A DNA stretch of 52,462 nt from Planctomycetota bacterium. Lineage in GTDB: Bacteria > Planctomycetota > UBA8108 > UBA1146. The stretch spans positions 1 to 52,462 of the forward strand of contig JAPKAM010000008.1 of NCBI GenBank assembly GCA_028825265.1. The letters are read 5' to 3'. Shown here in pieces: positions 45,581 through 52,462 of this stretch; position 1 is the stretch's first letter; every line of letters starts with the position of its first letter. The notes beneath the pieces were generated by a model. That model was not told the origin of the DNA, did no database searches, and was given only the letters and a program-made list of their open reading frames with translations. The position numbers and the translations under genes were made by a program.

Positions 45581-46606
45581 ATGAATCGAGCGGTGGTGAC
45601 GATGCTGACAGACCAGCGCATTCTGGTACTGGTACTGGCTCTGGTCGGAGGATTCCTCCTGTCGGTTCGCATCGACCGGGCAGAAGCGAGAGTGGGGGGG
45701 GATTCCACCATCGATGATCGCTCGCATCGAGCGGCCAAGGCGCCAGCGGCTTTGCTGGTCGGAGCGACCTGTGTGGGGGATGTGGTGCTGGTGGCGGGGG
45801 ATCACGGTTTGATCCTCCGTTCCGGGGATGGTGGAAAATCATATGACCAGATCGTAACCCCGACTCGTCGCATGCTGACGGCGATCATTCTCGATGATCA
45901 GGGGACCTCCTTTGCGGTCGGCCACGACACCACCGTGCTGCGATCCCGCGACTCAGGACTCAGTTGGCAATCGGTGTACTGCGATCCAGAAGTGGATCTA
46001 GGGCTCTTCTCGATCGTGGCCCTCGATGCTTCTCGAGTGATTGCGGTGGGAGCTTTTGGCACGCTACTGATCAGCGATGATGGCGGGGATCACTGGAAGC
46101 AGGAACTGATCTCTGAAGATGGCCCTCACCTCTATTCACTTCAGAAATCAGACGACCGACTGGTCGTCACCGGAGAGTTTGGTTCCATCTTCGAGAGTCG
46201 CGATGGAGGAGACGATTGGATTCCATTGGAGAGCCCTTACGACGGCACCTTTTTCCACGTGTTGATCGACAGCCCTGATTCCATCATCGTGATGGGTTTG
46301 CGTGGAAACCTGTGGGAGGGACAGCCGGGTCTGTGGAAGCGAATCGATTCCGGATCGGAAGCGGCACTGTTCGGCGGATGTCGAATCGGCCCGGATCAGG
46401 TGGTCGTGGTTGGAGATGAGGGGCGCGTCCTCCATCGTTCAGCAGATGGAACCTGGTCCGATATCTCTCCAGGGGAGCGAAGAATCATCAGCACCGCCAT
46501 CCTATTGCCGGATGGGAGCATCCAGTTGTTCGGCGAGAAGGGATACCGTGGTATCGATCGACCCTCACCTGTGAAGTCGCAGGGATCGGGGAAGGCTGGC
46601 CAATGA
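45581..46606 (+). CDS. YCF48/BNR-repeat beta-propeller protein
   Basis: LILRSGDGGKSYDQIVTPTRRMLTAIILDDQGTSFAVGHDTTVLRSRDSGLSWQSV; repeated SxDGGxxW. Confidence 0.85.
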   Translation: MNRAVVTMLTDQRILVLVLALVGGFLLSVRIDRAEARVGGDSTIDDRSHRAAKAPAALLVGATCVGDVVLVAGDHGLILRSGDGGKSYDQIVTPTRRMLTAIILDDQGTSFAVGHDTTVLRSRDSGLSWQSVYCDPEVDLGLFSIVALDASRVIAVGAFGTLLISDDGGDHWKQELISEDGPHLYSLQKSDDRLVVTGEFGSIFESRDGGDDWIPLESPYDGTFFHVLIDSPDSIIVMGLRGNLWEGQPGLWKRIDSGSEAALFGGCRIGPDQVVVVGDEGRVLHRSADGTWSDISPGERRIISTAILLPDGSIQLFGEKGYRGIDRPSPVKSQGSGKAGQ

Positions 46607-48951
46607 CCGCATGGCTTGAAAAACTGATCTTCGAGCACCGGAGACTGATGCTGTGGCTGTTGGCTGTCGTCTCGGTACTGCTGACGGTCCAGGCCGCTCG
46701 GTTGGCAATCGATGCTGGATTCGAGAAGCAACTACCCCTCAGCCACCCGTACATGGAAACCTTCGTCAAGCATCGTGAGCAATTCGGCGGCGCCAACCGC
46801 TTGTTGATCTCGGTCCGTGCCAAGGACGGAGATCTGTTCGATCCGGTCGCGCTGGAGCGGGTCCGTGATGTGACCCGGGCTCTCGCCGAGGTACCAGGCA
46901 TCGATCGCACTTCTGTGAAATCTATCTTCACTCCCAACGTTCGATTCGTACGAATCGTCGAGGGAGGATTCGAGGGCGGGAATGTGGTGCCTGCGGAATG
47001 GCAACCGACCACAGAGATGGCCGATCAGGTCAGGGAGAATGTGCTCTATTCGGGCCAGGTCGGAAGACTGGTGGCCAACGATTTCTCCGCAGCGATGATC
47101 ACCGCAACGCTGGTCGAACAGGATCCCTTCACCAAGTTGAAACCGGATCCGATCGTGGTGGGGAATTTCCTCGAGGAGATGGTGCGTGCACCCTTCGTCG
47201 ACGAGGACATCGACATTCACATCATCGGATTCGCGAAAGCGATTTCAGACATCGCGGGTGGCGCGGTACAGGTGGTCGGGTTCTTCGCCATCGCTTTGTT
47301 GGTGACGGCATTCCTGGTGCGCTCCTTCTCCGGATCATGGCGACTGACTCTGCTCCCGATGGCTTGCTCCTTGCTGGCAGTGATCTGGACTCTCGGCACC
47401 GTCACGACCCTGGGATATGGACTCGATCCGATGTCGATCCTGGTGCCCTTCCTCATCTTTGCCATCGGGATGTCACATGGGGTGCAGATGACCGGTGCCT
47501 TCTCCGGCGCCATCGTCGAGGGTGCGGATGCAGTCTCGGCAGCGCGGACCGCCTTTCGTCAACTACTCCTTCCTGGCAGTGTGGCCCTGTGTAGTGATTC
47601 TGTCGGGTTCCTGACTCTGCTCTTCATCGAGATCGGTGTGATCCAGCACCTAGCCGTGATGTCTGCGGTGGGGGTGGTCCTGATCTTTGCCACCGGATTC
47701 GTGTTGCTGCCACTCTTACTCGGTGGGATGAAGGTGGGAGACTCCTTTGTGGAGCGGATGGCTAAACCGACGCCGCTGCGAGATTCGCTGTGGAATAAGC
47801 TCGCCGCTTGTACCCGTGGACCGGTGGCGGTGGTGCTGGTCTTGGCCTCCATCACTGCGGTGTACTGGGGCTGGAACCGCGCAGATGAAGTCATCATTGG
47901 TGACGCCAATGAAGGACTTCCGGAGTTGCACTTCGAATCTCGATACAACATCGATACCCGCAACATCGCTCATTCCTTTTCCATCGGAGTGGACCTGATC
48001 ACAGTGATCGTCGAAACGGTTCCCAACGCGAGTATCGATCATGCCGTGATGGATCGGATCGACGAGTTCCAGTGGAAGATCTCCAACATCGATGGAGTCC
48101 GCTCGACCATCTCCTTGCCGCAAGTCGCCAGAATCCTCGCCGCCGCCTGGAGTGAGGGCTCGCCCAAGTGGCGGGAGTTGCCAAGAAATAGTGAGATCCT
48201 GGCGCAGGCACTGAGCAGCATCGAGACATCCACCGGACTGTTGAACTCGGATGCGAGCGTGTTGCCGGTGTTGATCTTCACCGAGGATCACAAGGCAGAA
48301 ACGATCAATCGTGTGACCGAGGCGGTCGAGAAGTACGGGAAAGAGTTACAATCGGAGAAGGTTCATTTTCGCCTGGCGACCGGCAATGTCGGTGTGATGG
48401 CCGCTACCAACCAGGTGGTGGCCGCCGCCCAGATGGAGATGCTCATCACCATCTACTTGGTGGTGATCGCCCTCGGACTGCTGGCATTCCGGAGCATTCG
48501 GGCGACTCTTTGTGTGATCCTGCCGTTGATTCTGGTGAGTATTCTCTGCTACGCACTGATGGTGATCTTCGACATCGGTTTGAAGGTTTCGACCTTGCCG
48601 GTGGCCGCTCTGGGGGTCGGGATCGGAGTCGATTACGGCATCTACATCACTACTCAATTGATGCGAGCGCGTCGCAAGGGAGCCGATCTGGAGAGTGCCT
48701 ATCTGGTCTCCCTCAAGCGCACCGGCAATGCAGTTCTGGTGACTGGACTGACGCTGGCACTGGGCGTGGCCACCTGGATCTACTCCGACCTGAAATTGCA
48801 GGCGGACATGGGCTTGTTGCTGTGCTTCATGTTCGCAGGAAACATGATCGGAGCGCTGGTGCTGTTGCCCGCCCTGCAACGGGTCTTGCCCGGTGGGGGA
48901 GGCGAAGGTCGTTCGACTGACAGCAAGGGGCAATCTGCCTCGAAGCAGTAG
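46603..48951 (+). CDS. RND superfamily (MMPL-type) exporter
   Basis: FAIGMSHGVQMTGAFSGAIVEGADAVSAARTAFRQLLLPGSVALCSDSVGFLTLLFIEIGVIQHLAVMSAVGV; GVGIGVDYGIYITTQLMRARRKGADLESAYLVSLKRTGNAVLVTGLTLALGV. Confidence 0.92.
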   Translation: MTAWLEKLIFEHRRLMLWLLAVVSVLLTVQAARLAIDAGFEKQLPLSHPYMETFVKHREQFGGANRLLISVRAKDGDLFDPVALERVRDVTRALAEVPGIDRTSVKSIFTPNVRFVRIVEGGFEGGNVVPAEWQPTTEMADQVRENVLYSGQVGRLVANDFSAAMITATLVEQDPFTKLKPDPIVVGNFLEEMVRAPFVDEDIDIHIIGFAKAISDIAGGAVQVVGFFAIALLVTAFLVRSFSGSWRLTLLPMACSLLAVIWTLGTVTTLGYGLDPMSILVPFLIFAIGMSHGVQMTGAFSGAIVEGADAVSAARTAFRQLLLPGSVALCSDSVGFLTLLFIEIGVIQHLAVMSAVGVVLIFATGFVLLPLLLGGMKVGDSFVERMAKPTPLRDSLWNKLAACTRGPVAVVLVLASITAVYWGWNRADEVIIGDANEGLPELHFESRYNIDTRNIAHSFSIGVDLITVIVETVPNASIDHAVMDRIDEFQWKISNIDGVRSTISLPQVARILAAAWSEGSPKWRELPRNSEILAQALSSIETSTGLLNSDASVLPVLIFTEDHKAETINRVTEAVEKYGKELQSEKVHFRLATGNVGVMAATNQVVAAAQMEMLITIYLVVIALGLLAFRSIRATLCVILPLILVSILCYALMVIFDIGLKVSTLPVAALGVGIGVDYGIYITTQLMRARRKGADLESAYLVSLKRTGNAVLVTGLTLALGVATWIYSDLKLQADMGLLLCFMFAGNMIGALVLLPALQRVLPGGGGEGRSTDSKGQSASKQ

Positions 48952-49045
48952 CGCCGATGCGGACTACAGCACCGGGTCCCGATCAAGGAGATGACTTGTC
49001 ATGGCCCTTCTGAAGCACGGATGCCGCAGCGGACTCGGTCGAGAA

Positions 49046-51496
49046 TCACTCGGTCGGGTATCGCTCGGTTGCAGGGCAAGTACCCGCTGGGAATGAATCG
49101 ACCGCAATCGCTTCGCGACGGGCCAGATCTGCTTCACGGAGGCGACGCTCCCCCTCCTCATCGATGACTCCTGCTGCCAGTCCTCTTTGTACTAGGGTCG
49201 AGGACGGATGCTTGTCGAGACGCTTGGTGCGGATGGCATCCTTCAAAGCTTCGGTATCGCCACGGGATACGACAATTTTTTCCAGTGCCGCTTCCAGGGT
49301 CGCCAATCCGGGGCTGCCGGCGGGGCGCGTGATGACATCCTTGGTGAGGCTGAGAATCAACGGCGCTCCATCGAGTAAGTCGGCGGCGATCCGGTCGGCG
49401 AGTTGATCGGAGGGGCCGTGCGTGATCGTTCGACCCGGCACACCCAGAAGACGAAGAGCCGACGCCGCAGGACGGTGTGGAAGATTCTGGACGAAACCCG
49501 CCAGTGCCTCTTCGGTACGAAGAACACAGGTTTCCATCAGGTACTGGACCAGTTCTGCATCTCGGGCGGGCCGGCCATCGTCGTGAAACTTCTTCAACGC
49601 TGCCGAGCCGACGGTGATCCAGGAGAGCGCGTCGGCGAGTCGACCGGTCAGGTGTTCTTTACGCTTGAGAGACCCACCGAGAGTGGCCATGGCGATGTCT
49701 GAACTGAGTGCGAAGTGAGCCGACAAGCCGGTGAGTCGCTGTTGGCAGCGGCCGATGGTGGAATCGAAATTACGGCTGGTCAGTCGATAGAAGCTGAGCC
49801 TGTGGAACAGTGAGCGGGTGGCATTGGATATGACGAAACCGACGTGTCCCCAGAATGCGCGGTCGAAGGCGGCCAGGTCACCCTTCTCTACCGCTTCCAG
49901 TTCGGCGGTGACGAATGGATGACAGCGAACAGCACCCTGGCCAAAGATGATCATGGTGCGGGTCAGGATATTGGCTCCCTCGACGGTGATCCCGACTGGA
50001 ACTGCGGAGTAGGCGTTGGCGAGTTCGTTACGAGGACCGCGGCAGATGGCATTTCCTGCGACCACATCCATCGAGTCATTGACCACCTCGCGCAGTCGTT
50101 CCGTGGCAAATGCCTTGGCGATGGCACTGATGACCGCTGGTTTCTCGCCGAGATCGACCGCCAGGGTGGTGATTCCTCTTAGCGCATCGAGGGCATAGCT
50201 GCTAGATGCGGATCGGACCAGAGGTTCCTGGACTCCTTCGAAGCGACCGATGGGGAGTCCAAATTGCTCGCGGACCGAGGCGTGAGTCGTGGCGACTCGC
50301 AGGCACACCTGTGAGCCGCCCACCGAACTGGAGGGAAGTGAGATGCCGCGTCCTGCCGAGAGACATTGCATCAACATCCGCCAGCCCTTGCCGCACCCCT
50401 CCTCGCCGCCGATCACTGCATCGATGGGGACCCACACGTCGCGACCTCGGGTCGGGCCGTTGAGGAAGGGGACCCCGAGTGGGTCGTGGCGCTCACCGAT
50501 TTCCACGCCCTCCAGGTCGGCGGAAACCAAAGCACAGGTGATGCCCAGATCATCCTTTTCTCCAAGCAGGTGATCCGGGTCATAGAGGCGGAAGGCGACC
50601 CCGACCAGCGTCGCGCGCGGTGCCAGTGTGATGTAGCGCTTGTCCCAGTTGAGCCGGATCCCGAGTTTCTTCTGACCCTCGACTTCTTGTTCGACCACGA
50701 CTCCGTGGCTCGACATCGATCCTGCCGCATCCGATCCGGCACCAGGTTCGGTCAGCGCGAAGCAGGGAATCTCCTGCCCGCTGGCCAGCAGTGGTAGCAA
50801 GCGGTCCTTTTGGGAGTCGGTTCCGTAGTGCAGCAGCAATTCTCCGGGCCCCAGGGAGTTGGGAACCATGACCGTGATGGCCAATGCATTGCTTAGAGTT
50901 GCGACATGGGAGATCACCGCTGACATGGCGGCGGCGGAGAATCCGAGCCCGCCATAACTTTCGGGGATGATCATGCCGAAGAATCCGCGCGAGGCGAGGT
51001 AGTCAAACGCTTCATCGGAGATGGAGCCGTCCTGACGGTCCTTCCAGTTATCGACAAATTGAGTCAACTCTGCGACCGGTCCTTCGATGAATTCTCTCTC
51101 CCGTGAGGTCAGTTGTGCCGGACCAAGGGAGAACCAGCGCTTCCAGTTCGGGGCTCCGGAGAAGATCTCGCCGTCCCACCAGACGGTTCCCCCTTCCAGT
51201 GCTTCCCGTTCGGTTTCACTGATGGCGGGAAGGATCTTCTTGACGATTCCCATCACCATCGAGGTGATCCACCAGCGCCGTAGCGGAGCGATGAAGCCGA
51301 TCACCAGCAGCACGGAAAATCCGATCAGGATCACTCGATCGGTGAGGGTCGGTGTTTCGCCGGAGAGCAGCGGAAGAGCACAGATCATCGCTCCTGAGAC
51401 GGTCCAGGCCCAGCGCACCTTTCCCGCTAATAGCAGCCACAGCGCAGGGATTCCGATCAATAACCACGGCAGGACTTGTGGAACATTTTCGAGCAT
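49046..51496 (-). CDS. fadE: FadE-type acyl-CoA dehydrogenase
   Basis: FFGMIIPESYGGLGFSAAAMSAVISHVATLSNALAITVMVPNSLGPGELLLHYGTDSQKDRLLPLLASGQEIPCFALTEPGAGSDAAGS; N-terminal TM segment; long C-terminal extension. Confidence 0.93.
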   Translation of the reverse strand: MLENVPQVLPWLLIGIPALWLLLAGKVRWAWTVSGAMICALPLLSGETPTLTDRVILIGFSVLLVIGFIAPLRRWWITSMVMGIVKKILPAISETEREALEGGTVWWDGEIFSGAPNWKRWFSLGPAQLTSREREFIEGPVAELTQFVDNWKDRQDGSISDEAFDYLASRGFFGMIIPESYGGLGFSAAAMSAVISHVATLSNALAITVMVPNSLGPGELLLHYGTDSQKDRLLPLLASGQEIPCFALTEPGAGSDAAGSMSSHGVVVEQEVEGQKKLGIRLNWDKRYITLAPRATLVGVAFRLYDPDHLLGEKDDLGITCALVSADLEGVEIGERHDPLGVPFLNGPTRGRDVWVPIDAVIGGEEGCGKGWRMLMQCLSAGRGISLPSSSVGGSQVCLRVATTHASVREQFGLPIGRFEGVQEPLVRSASSSYALDALRGITTLAVDLGEKPAVISAIAKAFATERLREVVNDSMDVVAGNAICRGPRNELANAYSAVPVGITVEGANILTRTMIIFGQGAVRCHPFVTAELEAVEKGDLAAFDRAFWGHVGFVISNATRSLFHRLSFYRLTSRNFDSTIGRCQQRLTGLSAHFALSSDIAMATLGGSLKRKEHLTGRLADALSWITVGSAALKKFHDDGRPARDAELVQYLMETCVLRTEEALAGFVQNLPHRPAASALRLLGVPGRTITHGPSDQLADRIAADLLDGAPLILSLTKDVITRPAGSPGLATLEAALEKIVVSRGDTEALKDAIRTKRLDKHPSSTLVQRGLAAGVIDEEGERRLREADLARREAIAVDSFPAGTCPATERYPTE

Positions 51497-52176
51497 CAGG
51501 CTTCCTCTTCTCCGACAGTGGGTGCGGGCACTTGGCGGCGCAGATCATCTTCCATCAGATCGACTCCGAACCAGCCCAGCAAGGCATCGAGCACTTCCAG
51601 TGGATGGATTCCGACGTCGATGGTCACCACACCCAGTGTACCCGAAATGGCAAACCAGGTGTTTCGGCTACTGCGCTGAGCCTCCGACAGTTGAGCCAGC
51701 GAAGGGGCCTCGATGAGCCAGTCATGATGGATTTTTCGGTGCCACTGCATCAGCGAACACGATTGTCCCTCGACGTGGTGATTCCCCCTCAGCATACAAG
51801 CGTTGAGCCAGCCCTTCAGTGCTGGACTCGTGGCCGAATCGTCGGTTGTTCCTGACGGGGACTTCTCGAAGGGGAAGGCGACTAGCATCGTCGGAAAAGA
51901 TGCCGAGCGCAGCACTCCGGCGGGTTGGCCCGGTCGCGGGTCATGGCCGATGGTGAAGCGTGGTGAGAGATTGGCATCGACAAAGCCGATCGCCGGGTGC
52001 AACCAGCCGGTGGCCTCGATCTCACCGTAGAGCCCTAGCCCCGCGCCGACGCGTGCACGCACTGTATCGGTCAGATCATCGATTCTGGCCGGGATGTCGA
52101 TAGATTTGCAGCCGCAGGGGAGGAAGCCCAGCAGCACCAGCAGAACGATTGCGCCACTTCTCGACCAGAACCTCAT
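51496..52176 (-). CDS. Hypothetical lipoprotein
   Basis: MRFWSRSGAIVLLVLLGFLPCGCKSIDIPARIDDLTDTVRARVGAGLGLYGEIEATGWLHPAIGF; lipobox-like LPCGC. Confidence 0.65.
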   Translation of the reverse strand: MRFWSRSGAIVLLVLLGFLPCGCKSIDIPARIDDLTDTVRARVGAGLGLYGEIEATGWLHPAIGFVDANLSPRFTIGHDPRPGQPAGVLRSASFPTMLVAFPFEKSPSGTTDDSATSPALKGWLNACMLRGNHHVEGQSCSLMQWHRKIHHDWLIEAPSLAQLSEAQRSSRNTWFAISGTLGVVTIDVGIHPLEVLDALLGWFGVDLMEDDLRRQVPAPTVGEEEA

Positions 52177-52389
52177 CGACTTCTCCTTCCGGGTCGCAGT
52201 CGACCCATGCCCGCAGCATGGACCATCGAGCCTACATCTTGAAGGTGTCCGGTTACGGATTGTGCAACACTGGCACGGCTTGAAGATCCTATTTATCATT
52301 CTCGTTCGGGATGGCCGTGTCTCATCGATGGGCCACCGCTTCGGAGAGGTACTTTTGCGATGAAAAGGGTGTTCTGATGCGATTCACTG

Positions 52390-52462
52390 CTTTGCCGAGC
52401 GCTGTATTTTCTCTGCCGAGAGCTGTGTTTCCTCTGGCGAGAGCTGTGTTTCCTCTGGCGAG
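52390..52462 (+). repeat. 21-bp tandem repeat (cgagagctgtgtttcctctgg), at least 3 units, truncated by the window end
   Basis: ccgagcgctgtattttctctg / ccgagagctgtgtttcctctg / gcgagagctgtgtttcctctg / gcgag; in frame after ATG at 52378 it encodes RAVFPLA repeats. Confidence 0.85.

Noticed and set aside
1-52462. tRNA-Sec or selA/selB/selD genes in the window
   Set aside because: None recognised; Sec machinery must be looked for elsewhere in the genome.

Overview
The 52,462-bp window is gene-dense and looks like Planctomycetota/PVC chromosome, judging from a dockerin-containing secreted protease, a PVC-type cytochrome fused to DUF1080, FadE and an Mrp operon. The most interesting signal is at the left end. 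Two neighbouring genes for exported redox proteins are each interrupted by one in-frame TGA exactly where a conserved redox Cys should be. (1) A TlpA/thioredoxin-like protein (2825-3820 +) reads ...EKWATW-U-GPCKGQIPHL..., giving UGPC in place of CGPC. (2) A DUF1573 protein (<1-1279 -) reads ...LRITNVKPG-U-GCSRGTF..., giving UGC in place of CGC. A DUF1573 paralog with the Cys form (TCGCTS) lies between them. These are best read as two clustered candidate selenoproteins, and the ORF track breaks both at the UGA. Other notable items: a GAPDH paralog that lost its catalytic Cys, translationally coupled to a normal GAPDH and divergent from a form-IV RuBisCO-like protein; an identical 27-bp element carrying a CGAACATCTGTTCG LexA-type box upstream of both a dnaE2-like and a dinB gene; an Mrp antiporter operon with three large antiporter subunits; a DUF1302-DUF1329-YCF48-RND cassette with an internal terminator-like hairpin; and repeated short (12-21 bp) tandem duplications, one of which duplicates a ribosome-binding site and start codon. 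No tRNA, rRNA, CRISPR array or transposon was recognised. No database or folding program was run; all family calls come from recognising motifs in the translations.
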